64,000 nt of DNA, from contig NZ_CP159307.1 of NCBI RefSeq assembly GCF_040448695.1, positions 310,001 to 374,000 of the forward strand, in the 5' to 3' direction. This document shows positions 1-9,799 of this stretch, one piece after another. The number at the start of each line of letters is the position of its first letter. Within the stretch, counting starts at the first letter, position 1. A program made the position numbers and the translations under genes. The DNA is from Dehalogenimonas sp. 4OHTPN (GTDB lineage: Bacteria; Chloroflexota; Dehalococcoidia; Dehalococcoidales; Dehalococcoidaceae). A model generated the notes under the pieces. It was not told where the DNA came from. It saw only the letters and a program-made list of their open reading frames with translations, and made no database searches.

Positions 1-1
1 C

Positions 2-1345
2 AACGGTTTCATCTGGAACACCGTCAGCACCGCCAACATTCTGGCCTTGGCTCGTTCCTCCGATGGTACCGCTCTGGCTGGTCTGACCTCAGCCGGCGCC
101 ATCACTCGCTCCACCGACCTCGGCGCCACCTGGTCAACCGCCACCACTTCTGTTTTGGCTGGCGCGAACAAGTTCACCTTCCAGAACGGTTCCACCAATG
201 TCCTTTGGGCTACCACCGGCGGCGGCGGTCTTTACAGCATTGACCTGGCCGCCACCACCGTAGCTTGGAGCGCCAATAAGGTGGTTTCGGGCACCGCTTT
301 TGATTCCGCTGGTCATATGACCATAGGCATGGGTATCGCCTCCGGCGCTGCTCCTGCCGGGCAATCCGTAACATACGGTATCTGCACTGACATCATGGCT
401 CGTAAGATTAGCACCGGCAGCCTTTCTGGCTTCATCGCCTTCTCAGGTTTCACCGGTGCCTCTGCCCTTTACATCCAGCCTGCTGCTGGTGCCAACAAGC
501 TGTGGGTCATTGCTGATGGAAACAAACTCTTCTCTCTGACCGACCAACTGGCTGTTGCCGTTTCCGGCGTTGCTGTGGGATCTTTCACCACTTCTAAGGC
601 TGTCATTAATTGGGCTGCTGTTGCTGGCGCCGATCGCTACGCTGTGGCTTTCCAGCAGGGCAGCACCGCTTTGACCGATCCCTACACTGCCACCATGGCT
701 TCCAGCACTGTCTCCGGCACTACCTACACTATTGGTGCTGATCCCGGTGCTGTTGGCGCGCTCGCTTCCAACACAACTTACACTGTCAGCGTTTGGGCCG
801 TTCGCGCCCCAACCGGCACTGACACCAATGCTCCTCGCGTCTCCTTCGCTGGCTCAGTGACTTTCTCCACTCAGCCTGCTGTTCCTCCGCCTCCGGTTGG
901 CTTGGCTCCTGCTCCGGCCGCCACTGGCATTCCCACCATGCCTTCCTTCCAGTGGGGCGCCATCGCCGGTGCTACCAGCTACGAGCTTGAACTCTCCACC
1001 TCCCCCACCTTCAGCCCGCTGACTGGCACCAAGATCACCGCCACCGTCCCGGCGGCCGCCTGGACCGGCACCGCTCTGGCCAACAACACCGTTTACTACT
1101 GGCGCGTTCGGGCCATCACCGCCACCGGCACCTCTGACTGGGTTGTCAGCACCTTCACTACCGTCGCTGCCACCCCGACCACTCCTCCGGTGACCATCCC
1201 GACCTCTCCGGTAGTCACCCCGACCGTGACCGTGGTCATCCCCGACACTGAGACCCCGACCTACATCTGGGCCATCATCGGCGTCGGCGCTCTGCTCACT
1301 ATCCTGGTCGTTGTCCTCATCGTCCGCACCCGCCGCGTCGTCTAA
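2..1345 (+). CDS. S-layer-like Asp-box/Fn3 surface protein, C-terminal part
   Basis: The 5' end lies outside the window; the frame is open from base 2, so the TTG at 47 is not the true start. A BNR/Asp-box motif (STDLGATW) is followed by two fibronectin type III-like domains (about residues 190-290 and 300-390), a Pro/Thr-rich linker and one C-terminal membrane helix ending in RTRRVV. This layout suits an exported protein anchored in the membrane with its bulk outside, like the Asp-box S-layer proteins of Dehalococcoides (family knowledge). The composition is rich in Ala, Ser and Thr, and GCT/TCT codons seem commoner than in neighbouring genes, as expected for strong expression. A terminator follows. 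The exact role is not proven. Confidence 0.75.
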   Translation, partial: NGFIWNTVSTANILALARSSDGTALAGLTSAGAITRSTDLGATWSTATTSVLAGANKFTFQNGSTNVLWATTGGGGLYSIDLAATTVAWSANKVVSGTAFDSAGHMTIGMGIASGAAPAGQSVTYGICTDIMARKISTGSLSGFIAFSGFTGASALYIQPAAGANKLWVIADGNKLFSLTDQLAVAVSGVAVGSFTTSKAVINWAAVAGADRYAVAFQQGSTALTDPYTATMASSTVSGTTYTIGADPGAVGALASNTTYTVSVWAVRAPTGTDTNAPRVSFAGSVTFSTQPAVPPPPVGLAPAPAATGIPTMPSFQWGAIAGATSYELELSTSPTFSPLTGTKITATVPAAAWTGTALANNTVYYWRVRAITATGTSDWVVSTFTTVAATPTTPPVTIPTSPVVTPTVTVVIPDTETPTYIWAIIGVGALLTILVVVLIVRTRRVV

Positions 1346-1377
1346 CTTAAACACTTAGACAAATCGGTTGGATAAAA

Positions 1378-1409
1378 GGGAGCCCCCGGCAACGGGGGCT
1401 CCCTTCTTT
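1378..1409 (+). terminator. Rho-independent terminator after the S-layer-like gene
   Basis: Two perfect 10-bp arms (1378-1387 and 1394-1403) enclose a 6-nt loop and are followed by a T-rich run (TTCTTTT). It sits 33 bp after the stop codon. Confidence 0.9.
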
Positions 1410-1412
1410 TGT

Positions 1413-1440
1413 CCCTCTCCCGCTTGGCCGCGGGAGAGGG
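1413..1440. repeat. Second perfect hairpin next to the terminator
   Basis: The arms CCCTCTCCCG (1413-1422) and CGGGAGAGGG (1431-1440) are perfect inverted repeats with an 8-nt loop. No T-run follows. It may be a REP-like intergenic element or a backup stem-loop. Confidence 0.6.
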
Positions 1441-1495
1441 TAGGGTGTAGCGGCAGCGCCCATAATGTAGAATGTTGAATACTGCCAGAAAGCCA

Positions 1496-2509
1496 ATGAC
1501 CACCGGATACGTATTCCATCATTCATTCCTGGAACATGACACCGGCGCCGGCCACCCGGAGACCGCCGCCCGGCTGGAAGCCGTAATGTCCCGACTGAAA
1601 TCCGAAGGCTTACTTGAGCGGCTGGCCCTCATCGAGGCGCGACGAGCGGCGGAGGCGGAACTTGCCGCCGTTCACAGCCGGGGCTACATCTCCAGGCTCA
1701 AGGAGATCTGCGCCGCAGGCGGCGGCTGGCTGGACGCCGACACGCCGGTCTCAAAAAAGTCCTGCGAGGCCGCGGAATATGCCGCCGGAGGCGCTGTGGC
1801 GGCCGTAGAGGCGGTGATGGGCGGCGGTGAGGGCATTCCCTCGTGCTTCGCCCTGGTCAGGCCGCCAGGGCACCACGCCTTCGCCGGGGAGGGCGGCGGC
1901 TTCTGCCTTTATAACAACATCGCCATAGCCGCGCGGTACGCCCAGTCCCGCTACGGGCTGAGGCGGCTCGCCATTATAGATTTCGACGTCCACTTCGGCA
2001 ACGGCACCGCCGCGGTCTTTGAAGACGATCCCGGCGTGCTGTTCATCTCAACGCACCAGTTTCCGCACTACCCCGGCGGCGGCGATATTGATGATACCGG
2101 CAAAGGCAACCGGATCAGCATACCGCTACCCGAAGGCTGCGGCGACGATGAGTACCTCTCAATGTTCGACGAGGTAATAATTCCGGCGGCGAGACGCTTT
2201 GAGCCGGAGCTGCTGCTGGTCTCGGCCGGCTTTGACGCCCACCGGGATGACCCGCTGGCCGGGATGCGGGTCTCGACCGAAGGCTACGCCGGCATCGCCG
2301 GGCGGCTCAAGCGGCTGGCTGATGAGGCTTGTGGCGGACGGGCGGTTTTTTGCTTAGAAGGCGGCTACAGCCTTGAGGCGCTGGCCGATTCGGTCTCGGC
2401 CACTTTCAAGGCGCTGCTCGGGGAGGCCGTTGACCTGTCGCCGCGCCAGGTTCCACCGCGGGTTGCCGGCCTCGTCGCCGAACTGAAACGGCGCCATCGG
2501 CTGGCTTAA
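1496..2509 (+). CDS. Histone deacetylase family (AcuC-like) deacetylase
   Basis: A 337-residue zinc hydrolase of the arginase/HDAC fold, the bacterial relatives of which remove acetyl groups from lysines or polyamine-type substrates. The N-terminus carries the family's EHDTGAGHPE stretch. The tandem active-site histidines are at 126-127 (PPGHHA) and the zinc-binding D-V-H at 164-166 (DFDVHFGNGT). A glycine-rich substrate loop (LEGGY) lies near the C-terminus. ATG 1496 is chosen over ATG 1472 because homologues begin close to this residue; neither has a clear ribosome site. The gene overlaps the convergent CDF gene by 4 bp. The substrate is unknown. Confidence 0.85.
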   Translation: MTTGYVFHHSFLEHDTGAGHPETAARLEAVMSRLKSEGLLERLALIEARRAAEAELAAVHSRGYISRLKEICAAGGGWLDADTPVSKKSCEAAEYAAGGAVAAVEAVMGGGEGIPSCFALVRPPGHHAFAGEGGGFCLYNNIAIAARYAQSRYGLRRLAIIDFDVHFGNGTAAVFEDDPGVLFISTHQFPHYPGGGDIDDTGKGNRISIPLPEGCGDDEYLSMFDEVIIPAARRFEPELLLVSAGFDAHRDDPLAGMRVSTEGYAGIAGRLKRLADEACGGRAVFCLEGGYSLEALADSVSATFKALLGEAVDLSPRQVPPRVAGLVAELKRRHRLA

Positions 2510-3414
2510 GCCGGGCGACGTTCCGGGCAAGCGGCGGCGGGGCAGTCCGGGCAGTCTTCATCGCAAGGTTCCACGTGAAGCGACACCTCCAGCCGCGGCA
2601 GGCGCGCCCGCAGGTCGGCCTCGAGGTGGTCGCACATGCGGTGAGACTCCTCGACGGTGATGCCGCGGGGCATCACCAGGTGCAGTTCCAGGAAGCGCTG
2701 GGCGCCGGCCTTGCGCGTCCGGATCTCATGGAAGCCCACCAGAGCGCCGCGGTGCTCTTCCAGGGTGTCGGCGATAAGCCGCTGTTCGGCGGGCGGCAGC
2801 CCGGTGTCAATGATGGCGCCGAATGATTTATGAAGAATGTCCCAGGCCGCCTTGACGATGATCAAGGCCACGCCTATGGCGATGATGGGATCAAGGATGG
2901 TCAGCCCGGTCAACTGCACCGCCAGAAGGCCCAGGAGCACGCCCAGGGAAGTGATGACGTCGGTGCGCAGGTGCTGGGCGTCGGCTTCCAAAGCCAGCGA
3001 GTCATGCTCCCTGGCTGATTTGAAAAGGTTGCGGCTGACCAGGGTGTTGGCGGCGGCGGAAACGGCCATGACGGCGATGCCCCAGCCGAGCAGTTCCACC
3101 TCGGCGCCGCTGATGATCCTCTTGACCGCCTCGTAGATGATCCACACCGCGGCGATGAAAATCAGCACCGCCTCGATACTGCCGGACACGTTTTCCCACT
3201 TGCCGTGGCCGAAGGGGTGTTCCCGGTCGGCGGGTTTGCCGGCCGCCCTGAGGCCGAAAAAGGCGATGACCGCCGCCAGCAGGTCGAGGGCGGAATGGAT
3301 GGCCTCGGCCAGGATGCTGACGGCGCCGGTGAGCAAGCCCACCGTCACCTTGAGGAAGATGAGCAGTGAATTGGAAGCCACCGAAACGGCGGCGGCGCGG
3401 CTGGGGCCGCCCAT
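2506..3414 (-). CDS. Cation diffusion facilitator family metal exporter
   Basis: A 302-residue CDF protein with about six membrane helices and a C-terminal cytoplasmic domain. The motif HSALDLLAAVIAFFGLR matches the CDF signature in helix 2, and EADAQHLRTDVITS carries the Asp/His-type metal residues of helix 5. The C-terminus has a Cys-rich tail (EPCDEDCPDCPAAACPE) that could bind metal. Such proteins export Zn, Fe or Mn using the proton gradient. The longer reading frame upstream runs into secF, so ATG 3414 (MGGPSRAAAV), 4 bp after the secF stop, is the better start. The metal is not predictable here. Confidence 0.88.
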   Translation of the reverse strand: MGGPSRAAAVSVASNSLLIFLKVTVGLLTGAVSILAEAIHSALDLLAAVIAFFGLRAAGKPADREHPFGHGKWENVSGSIEAVLIFIAAVWIIYEAVKRIISGAEVELLGWGIAVMAVSAAANTLVSRNLFKSAREHDSLALEADAQHLRTDVITSLGVLLGLLAVQLTGLTILDPIIAIGVALIIVKAAWDILHKSFGAIIDTGLPPAEQRLIADTLEEHRGALVGFHEIRTRKAGAQRFLELHLVMPRGITVEESHRMCDHLEADLRARLPRLEVSLHVEPCDEDCPDCPAAACPERRPA

Positions 3415-3418
3415 GGTT

Positions 3419-4336
3419 CTAAGCCCCGGCCCGGGAAGCCCTGGGCGCCAGGCGGCTCTTGTCGTAGTTGTCCCAGATGACCAGGATGGCCGGGGCGACG
3501 AACAGCGAATCATAGGTACCGACAACGATGCCGATGAACATCACCAGCGCCAGGTTCTGGATGGTGGCGCCGACGAACAGCATCAGGGCCAGCACCACGA
3601 TGATGGTGGTGAAAGAGGTGTTCAGAGAGCGGATGAAAGTCTCGACGACGCTGCGGTTGACGATGCTTTCAAAGCTGCCGCCGCCGCGCAGAGTGTTCTC
3701 GCGGATGCGGTCGTAGACGACCACGGTGTTGTTGACGCTGTAGCCGATGACCGCCAGGATGCCGATGATGAACACCAGGTTGATCTCAAGTCCCAATACC
3801 GCCGCCAGCGCGGCGAAGATGCCCAGCACCGCCAGGACGTCATGGAGCACCGCGGCGACGGCGCCGACGCCGTAATGCAGCGGCTTGGGCATACGGCGGA
3901 AGGCATAGGTCAGGTAAGCCAGGATACCGATTGAGGCCAGGCCGACGGCGATCATGGCCGTTCTGGAGGTCTGGCTGGCGATGATCGGGTCAACCGTCTC
4001 GAAGCCGCGCTCGGTCAGCGGCCCGAAGGCCGTCTCCAGGCCGTCCTCAAGAGTATTCTTCTCGGCGTCGGAAAGAACTCCCAGCCGGATGATGAAATCC
4101 TCGCTGCCGGTCTCCTGAACGATAGCGTTGCCGTGACCCAGGTTCCCCAATTCGCTCTTCAAGTCGGCTACGGCCGGCGTGGCGTCGAAGGCGACGGTCA
4201 GGAGCGACCCGGCGGAGAAATCGATGCCGGATTTGAGTCCGAAAACCGCCAGAGACAAAAGCGATAGGGCGATGAGCGCCCCGGAGATGCTTAAAAACAG
4301 CTTGCGTTTGCCGATGATGTTAGGCATTTTGGTCAC
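3419..4336 (-). CDS. secF: Protein translocase subunit SecF
   Basis: A 305-residue RND-type membrane protein that works with SecD to drive late steps of Sec export with the proton gradient. It has an N-terminal helix (about residues 12-32), a periplasmic domain and five further helices at the C-terminus, with the family stretch GYSVNNTVVVYDRIRE. It overlaps the end of secD by 17 bp, so translation is probably coupled. ATG 4327 (MPNIIGK) is an alternative start. Confidence 0.95.
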   Translation of the reverse strand: MTKMPNIIGKRKLFLSISGALIALSLLSLAVFGLKSGIDFSAGSLLTVAFDATPAVADLKSELGNLGHGNAIVQETGSEDFIIRLGVLSDAEKNTLEDGLETAFGPLTERGFETVDPIIASQTSRTAMIAVGLASIGILAYLTYAFRRMPKPLHYGVGAVAAVLHDVLAVLGIFAALAAVLGLEINLVFIIGILAVIGYSVNNTVVVYDRIRENTLRGGGSFESIVNRSVVETFIRSLNTSFTTIIVVLALMLFVGATIQNLALVMFIGIVVGTYDSLFVAPAILVIWDNYDKSRLAPRASRAGA

Positions 4337-5669
4337 CTGCTTCGGTAGTGAATAGGGATAACTTCCGGGCGGTTTGGCTGCCGATGAGCATCCGCAGGAA
4401 TGTCCGGGTGACGAACATGGCGGTGAACATGCTGGCCAAAACGCCCACGCCCAGGGTCAGAGCGAAGCCCTGCACCGGCGCCCCGGCGGCGACGCTGCCG
4501 CCGACCCAGACCAGGATGGCGCAGACGATCAGGGTGGTGACGTTGGAATCCCAGATGGCGGTCCAGGCCCGGGAGAAACCGGCTTCAATGGCGGCGCCGA
4601 CAGTGCGCCTGGCCCGGAGTTCCTCTTTCATCCGCTCGAAGATGAGCACGTTGGCGTCCACCGCCATGCCGATGGACAGGATGAAGCCGCCGATTCCGGC
4701 CAGCGTCAGGGTGACCGGCACGAGCTTGTATATTGCCAGGACAATGGCAATATACACCATTAATGCCAGGCTGGACAGGAAGCCCGGCAGGCGGTAGAAG
4801 GCGGTCATGAAAATCATAACCAGGATGACGCCGACGGCGCCGGCCAGTACCGACCGGTCGACGAAATCGGCGCCCAGCACCGGCGATACGGTGTTTTCAT
4901 AGATAATCTCCAGTGGCACCGGCAGGCGGCCGGCGTTGAGCTGGCGGGACAGGATTTCGGCTTCGTTGAACGACAGGCCGGTGATGACGCCGCTGGTGGA
5001 GATGATGCCCTCGACGACCGGGGCGATCGGCTGGCCGTTATCGCCGAGGAGGGCGGTGTCGCCCTCAAAGATACCCATCCTTTTACCAAGGATGCGGGTG
5101 GTGACCGCCTCGCTGATCTTGGCGCCCTCTTCGTTCCATTCGAACCGAAGCTCGATTCGGCCGGTGGTCTGGTCGCTGGTTAAAAAGGTGTTGTCTTTAA
5201 AATAGCTGGAATCAAGCTCCTTGACCGCGCCGTCGATTTCGGCGGTAGCCGGCTTCCAGCGCCCCAGTTCATTCTCCCACCGGGCTTCCTCGCCGTCGGC
5301 GGCCAGTTCGGCGAAGACCAGGAGCGCTGTGGAGCCGATGCGCTGCTTCTGGGCGTCGGTCAGCGCCGTTCCCGGCAGCTGCACCACAACGCGGTTTTCG
5401 CCCTGTTTCTCAATATTGGGTTCGCTGACGCCCAGCGGGTTGACCCGGTTACTGATGACGTCAACAACGCCGTTCAGGATGCTGTCCCGGTCGGCCTCGG
5501 CCACTCCGGACAGGTCGGCTTCATATACCAGGTGCAGGCCGCCCTGAAGGTCCAGGCCGAGTTCGATAGCCCGGCCGCCGATGACGCCTTTGCCCACCGG
5601 CAGCACCACCAGCGCCGAAAGGATGAATAAGACCAGGATGGTTATCAATCCGAATCGGTATTTTTTCAT
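4320..5669 (-). CDS. secD: Protein translocase subunit SecD
   Basis: A 449-residue partner of SecF in the SecDF complex of the inner membrane. The N-terminus contains the diagnostic LGLDLQGGLHLVYE stretch after the first helix. A large external domain follows, then five helices with GMAVDANVLIFERMKEE, the conserved RND signature. It is the first gene of the secD-secF-CDF run on the minus strand. Confidence 0.96.
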   Translation of the reverse strand: MKKYRFGLITILVLFILSALVVLPVGKGVIGGRAIELGLDLQGGLHLVYEADLSGVAEADRDSILNGVVDVISNRVNPLGVSEPNIEKQGENRVVVQLPGTALTDAQKQRIGSTALLVFAELAADGEEARWENELGRWKPATAEIDGAVKELDSSYFKDNTFLTSDQTTGRIELRFEWNEEGAKISEAVTTRILGKRMGIFEGDTALLGDNGQPIAPVVEGIISTSGVITGLSFNEAEILSRQLNAGRLPVPLEIIYENTVSPVLGADFVDRSVLAGAVGVILVMIFMTAFYRLPGFLSSLALMVYIAIVLAIYKLVPVTLTLAGIGGFILSIGMAVDANVLIFERMKEELRARRTVGAAIEAGFSRAWTAIWDSNVTTLIVCAILVWVGGSVAAGAPVQGFALTLGVGVLASMFTAMFVTRTFLRMLIGSQTARKLSLFTTEAGDQNA

Positions 5670-5719
5670 TCTTCAATCCGCATCAGTAATCTTTGCCATG
5701 CCGCGCCGCTGCGCCTAAT

Positions 5720-7249
5720 CTACCCTTGGCGGCCCCGCCGCAGGTTCTTTTGATCGTCAGCCGGAGGCTCCCGGATCAGCCGCTCGGCCATTGTTAAAGC
5801 CTCTTCTTTAGAAGCGATTTCTCCGGTGGCCCGCGCCTCGGCGACCGCCTCCAGAATCCGGCCCATCGCCGGACCCGGTTTCATCCCGAAGCGCGCCTGG
5901 AGCTCGTTGCCGTCAACCAACCGCCCGGACGGTTTGGCCAGCTGCCGGCCGCGTTCGGCTAAAACATAGCCCACTATTGTAACATGTTGGCGGAAGTTAT
6001 CAAGGTCGAGGTCCGGGCCGCGGGCTGCCAGGTGGTCGGCCAGGCTCAGGTACAGCGTGGCAACGGCGGCGTCGCCGGTGTCCCGAAGGAAGCGGTAAAC
6101 AGCCCTCGGAGTGGGAGGGATGGCCTCCGGACCGAGTTGAGTCGGCCTCAGGTGGGCTTCAACGATGGCGGTGACGAAACCTGCTTCCCGCTGGGAAAAA
6201 CGCAGCCGCTTCATAATCGTGTCAGCTTTCTCGGCGCCCTTCCGGGCGTGGCCATAGAAACGCAGGCGGCCGTTGGCGGCCAGAGTCCTGGTTTCCGGCT
6301 TGGCCACGTCGTGAATAAGAGCCGCCAGCCTGGTCAGCGCCAGGCGCGTGGCGCTGCCGCCGATTTTTCCCAGAAAATAAGCCTCTGATTCGACGTCCCA
6401 AGGGATGAGCTGACGTGCCCCAGCGCGGGCATGCGGCCACAAGCCCCGGCGCAACACCCAGTCCAAAGCACCGACCGTCTTCAGTTGATGATCGAGCACG
6501 TCCCAGGCGTGTTCAGGCGGCTGCTCGACGCCGCGGCAGGTTTCGAGTTCCGGGAACAATGCCGCTAGCAAGCCCAGCCGGTCGAGATACTCGACGGTCT
6601 GACCGATCGAAGGCAGCGATAGAACCTTGATCAGGTCCTCCCGGGTCCTTTCGCCGGCCACACTGGCAGCCAGAGAGGCGGCGGCGGTTATCAGGCGTTC
6701 GGTGCCCGGCTCGATGGCAAAGCCCAGTTCGCCGGCCAGGCGCACGCCCCGGAGCAGGCGGGCCGGGTCGTCTCTGAATACACCCGTCGACACAGCCCTG
6801 AGCACTTTTTGTTCAAGGTCGGCCAGGCCGTCTGCCTCGTCGGTAATGACCAGTTGTTCCGGTAAAGGGAAGGGGACGGCGGCTGCCAGCGCGTCGACGG
6901 TAAAATCGCGCCGGGCGAGGTCGTCCCGGATGGCGCCGGCTGCGGAGCTGATGTCAATCTCCTCAAAAACCGCCTGCTTGAGCGGGATACGATATATACC
7001 GGCCGCGGCGTCGAGAGCGAAAAACTCCGTGCCCAGCGCTGCCGCCAGGGCGGCGGCCATTTTCCCGGCATCCCCTTCGACGACCAGGTCCAGATCATTT
7101 GCCGGTCTGCCCAGGAGGGTGTCGCGGAGGTATCCGCCGACGATATACGCCGGCATGTCCAGGGTTGACGCGGTTGCGGCGGCGGCTTCGATAATGCAAC
7201 GGCGGCCGGGGTTGTTGACAGGGAGGAAAGGCTTGCGCGGTTCGGTCAT
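5720..7249 (-). CDS. cca: CCA tRNA nucleotidyltransferase / poly(A) polymerase family with HD domain
   Basis: A 509-residue class II nucleotidyltransferase that adds or repairs the CCA 3' end of tRNAs. The catalytic head has the GGYLRD motif (residues 38-43) and the metal-binding D-x-D at 52-54 (NDLDLVVEGD). The RNA-binding neck follows, then an HD hydrolase-type domain (LIHDVAKPET) that would act on phosphates. It could in principle be a CC- or A-adding enzyme only, but no second copy is seen in this window. Confidence 0.9.
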   Translation of the reverse strand: MTEPRKPFLPVNNPGRRCIIEAAAATASTLDMPAYIVGGYLRDTLLGRPANDLDLVVEGDAGKMAAALAAALGTEFFALDAAAGIYRIPLKQAVFEEIDISSAAGAIRDDLARRDFTVDALAAAVPFPLPEQLVITDEADGLADLEQKVLRAVSTGVFRDDPARLLRGVRLAGELGFAIEPGTERLITAAASLAASVAGERTREDLIKVLSLPSIGQTVEYLDRLGLLAALFPELETCRGVEQPPEHAWDVLDHQLKTVGALDWVLRRGLWPHARAGARQLIPWDVESEAYFLGKIGGSATRLALTRLAALIHDVAKPETRTLAANGRLRFYGHARKGAEKADTIMKRLRFSQREAGFVTAIVEAHLRPTQLGPEAIPPTPRAVYRFLRDTGDAAVATLYLSLADHLAARGPDLDLDNFRQHVTIVGYVLAERGRQLAKPSGRLVDGNELQARFGMKPGPAMGRILEAVAEARATGEIASKEEALTMAERLIREPPADDQKNLRRGRQG

Positions 7250-7304
7250 AATTGGGTTCTAACTATACAGCCATCCGGGATATCCGGCAATTGCCGGCCG
7301 TGAC

Positions 7305-9722
7305 TCAGTCGAGACCAACCGGATCGACGTTCAGATGTATCCCGGCCGGCAACTCGGCTTTTTTCAGAAATTCGGCGATATGACGGCCTTTGACGGTCAC
7401 CTGCCACCGGTAAAGACCTCTCCGCCGGGGCACGAAGGCGGGCGCCGGCCCGATAAATTCAATTCCGGGAATGCCGGCGGCGTCGCGGGACAGTTCCAAC
7501 CTTTTTTTCAGGTTATGAGCCAGTTTCAGGCCTTCCCCTTCGACAGTGTGACCGACGGTGGCTACCGCCAGCTCGCCGAAGGGCGGGTAGCCCAGCATTC
7601 TGCGGAATTCAATTTCCTTCTCGTAAAATGCCGCATAGTCGTGGTTGACGGCCGCCGCCACGGCGTAGTGTCCCGGCTGATAGCTCTGAACGACGACCCT
7701 GCCCGGGAATTCACCCCGCCCGGCCCGGCCGGCTACCTGAAGCAGCAGCTGAAAAGTGCGCTCGCCGGCACGGAAATCCGGCAGGTTCAAAGCGGTATCG
7801 GCGTTTATTACGCCGACCAGGCCGACTCTGGGAAGGTCAAGCCCCCGGGCCACCACCTGGGTGCCGACCAGAATATCGGCTTTGCCGGAGCGGAAATCGT
7901 CGAAGATGCCGTATCCGGCTTCTTTGCCGCGGGCGGCGTCGGAATCCCAGCGCAGGATCCTGGCTTCGGGGAATTCTTTCCTGGTGTCATCCTCCAGCTT
8001 CTGCGTCCCCAGTCCCAGGTATTTGATCCGCCTGCCGCCGCAGACCAGACAGGTATCCGGCACCCGGTAGGCGGTGTTGCAGTGATGGCAGATCAGGCGG
8101 TTTTCCACTGGGTGAAAGCCCAATGGCAGGCGGCAGTTCCGGCACTTGAGGACTTCGCCGCAGTCGCGGCACTGGATGAAGGTAGCCCCGCCGCGGCGGT
8201 TGTAGAAAAGGATGATCTGTTCGCCGTTTGAAAGCGCTGCCCGCATCTCGGCCGCCAGCTTGCGGCTGAATATGGACAGGTTGCCCTGTTTCAGCTCGCT
8301 GCGCATATCCACCAGCCAGACTGGCGGCAGCGGGGCGGCCGGCCGGGGAGTCAGCCGGTGAGGCAGTTCCAGCAGGGTGTATTCGCCGGCGGCAGCCCGG
8401 AAGCGGGTCTCGATATCGGGTGTCGCCGAACCCAGGAGCAGCGCCGCGCCGGTTTCCCGGGCCAATCGTCGGGCGGCGGCGCGGGCGTGGTACAAAGGGG
8501 GAGTCTCCTGCTGTTTGTAGGCCCACTCATGCTCCTCGTCGATGACGATCAGCCCCGGGCTGCTGAACGGGGCGAACAGGGCGCCTCTGGGACCGATGAC
8601 GATATCATAATGACCTTCGTCCATACCCCGCCACTGATCGTAGCGTTCTCCCAGCGGCAGCCGGCTGTGAAGCACGGCCACTCTGCCGGGGAAGCGGGCG
8701 GTGAAACGCTCGATGATCTGGTGCGTCAGCGATATTTCCGGCACCAGTACGATGACCTGTCTGCCCGCCCCGAGAGCGTGAGCCGCGGCTTTGAGATACA
8801 CCTCGGTTTTACCGGAGCAGGTGACGCCGTGGAGCAGGAAGGCCTGGCCTTCGCGCCTGTCAATGGCTCCGGTAACGGCGTTCACCGCAGCGGTCTGGCC
8901 GGGTGTCAGTTCGGGTACGATCGGCAGCTCGACAGCTGCGGGCAGGTTCGGGGCGCGCCGGTTTTCTTCGGCGGCAACCCTGACCAGCCCCCTGGCGGCT
9001 AGAGCGGCGACGGCGGATGCGGAGTCACCGCCCAGTGCTTTTCCAAGTTCGGCCGCCGGCAGCCGGCCCCCGGCTTCAAGGAGCCTTCTCAGGGCTGCCG
9101 CCTGTTTCGGGGCTTTTTTCCGGAGCCCGGCGGCGGTTTCGGCCGCCCCGGGCTCCACCGCTAAAAAGATCACCCGTTCAAGCCTGGGTTTGACCCTGAC
9201 CGGCTGCAGCCTGAACCGCCGTTCGATGAGATTGGCCTCCAGCAGGCGGCGCAGCGCCTTGCGCGCTTCCGTCTTGCCGTATAGCTTTTCCAGCTTTTTT
9301 TGCTCCTCGGGCTGTTCGGCATCGAGGCTGGACAGCAGGGCTGCCTCGATCTCCGAGAGGGGGAGGTCGGCCGCCGTTGGACGGCGGGTGAAGATTGGTT
9401 CGGCTTGCCTCTCGAACCCAGGGGGCAGCCACAGCGCCAAAGAGGGGAACAGCGGCGCCAGATAGTGCCTGGAGATCCAGCGGCTGACCGCTAACTGAGC
9501 CGGGGTGAGGCACAGGGGCGGCTCGATGATGCCCGATAAAAGGCGGGTTTGGGCGAAACGCGGCGTTTCGGCCACCTCGATTACAATGCCCTGAAGGACC
9601 TTCGGGCCGAAGGGCGCCAGCACCGCCTGTCCCGGCCGGATGGCAAGTCCCGGCGGCAGCTGGTAGCTGAAAGCGTTCCGGCCGGCGGCCGGAGAGTTGA
9701 CGCTGACCTCGGCGTAAGCCAA
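7305..9722 (-). CDS. priA: Primosomal protein N' (replication restart helicase PriA)
   Basis: An 805-residue superfamily 2 helicase that reloads the replicative helicase at stalled forks. It shows a 3'-DNA-binding N-terminal domain, Walker A (GVTCSGKTEVYL), a DEEH box (VIDEEHEWAYKQ) and the PriA zinc-binding insert with four CxxC pairs (CRDCGEVLKCRNC, then CHHC and CLVC). The C-terminal helicase motifs include QVAGRAGRGEFPG. The length is slightly above the usual 730-820. Confidence 0.95.
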   Translation of the reverse strand: MAYAEVSVNSPAAGRNAFSYQLPPGLAIRPGQAVLAPFGPKVLQGIVIEVAETPRFAQTRLLSGIIEPPLCLTPAQLAVSRWISRHYLAPLFPSLALWLPPGFERQAEPIFTRRPTAADLPLSEIEAALLSSLDAEQPEEQKKLEKLYGKTEARKALRRLLEANLIERRFRLQPVRVKPRLERVIFLAVEPGAAETAAGLRKKAPKQAAALRRLLEAGGRLPAAELGKALGGDSASAVAALAARGLVRVAAEENRRAPNLPAAVELPIVPELTPGQTAAVNAVTGAIDRREGQAFLLHGVTCSGKTEVYLKAAAHALGAGRQVIVLVPEISLTHQIIERFTARFPGRVAVLHSRLPLGERYDQWRGMDEGHYDIVIGPRGALFAPFSSPGLIVIDEEHEWAYKQQETPPLYHARAAARRLARETGAALLLGSATPDIETRFRAAAGEYTLLELPHRLTPRPAAPLPPVWLVDMRSELKQGNLSIFSRKLAAEMRAALSNGEQIILFYNRRGGATFIQCRDCGEVLKCRNCRLPLGFHPVENRLICHHCNTAYRVPDTCLVCGGRRIKYLGLGTQKLEDDTRKEFPEARILRWDSDAARGKEAGYGIFDDFRSGKADILVGTQVVARGLDLPRVGLVGVINADTALNLPDFRAGERTFQLLLQVAGRAGRGEFPGRVVVQSYQPGHYAVAAAVNHDYAAFYEKEIEFRRMLGYPPFGELAVATVGHTVEGEGLKLAHNLKKRLELSRDAAGIPGIEFIGPAPAFVPRRRGLYRWQVTVKGRHIAEFLKKAELPAGIHLNVDPVGLD

Positions 9723-9749
9723 AGCGCTCCCCGCTCCGTTAAACTGACC

Positions 9750-9775
9750 GAGGCTCTCCGCTATCGGAGAGCCTC
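9750..9775 (-). terminator. Stem-loop between rplS and priA
   Basis: Perfect 11-bp arms (9750-9760 and 9765-9775) with a 4-nt loop lie 24 bp past the rplS stop in its reading direction. The run after it is only weakly T-rich, so it may attenuate rather than end transcription. A second inverted repeat (9792-9811) spans the rplS stop codon itself. Confidence 0.55.
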
Positions 9776-9799
9776 ATGTCGCAGGCATCAGGCGGCGGC

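Noticed and set aside
3137-3934. 265-codon frame on the plus strand
   Set aside because: Runs antisense across secF and the CDF gene; composition rich in Asp, Arg and His, typical of shadow frames.
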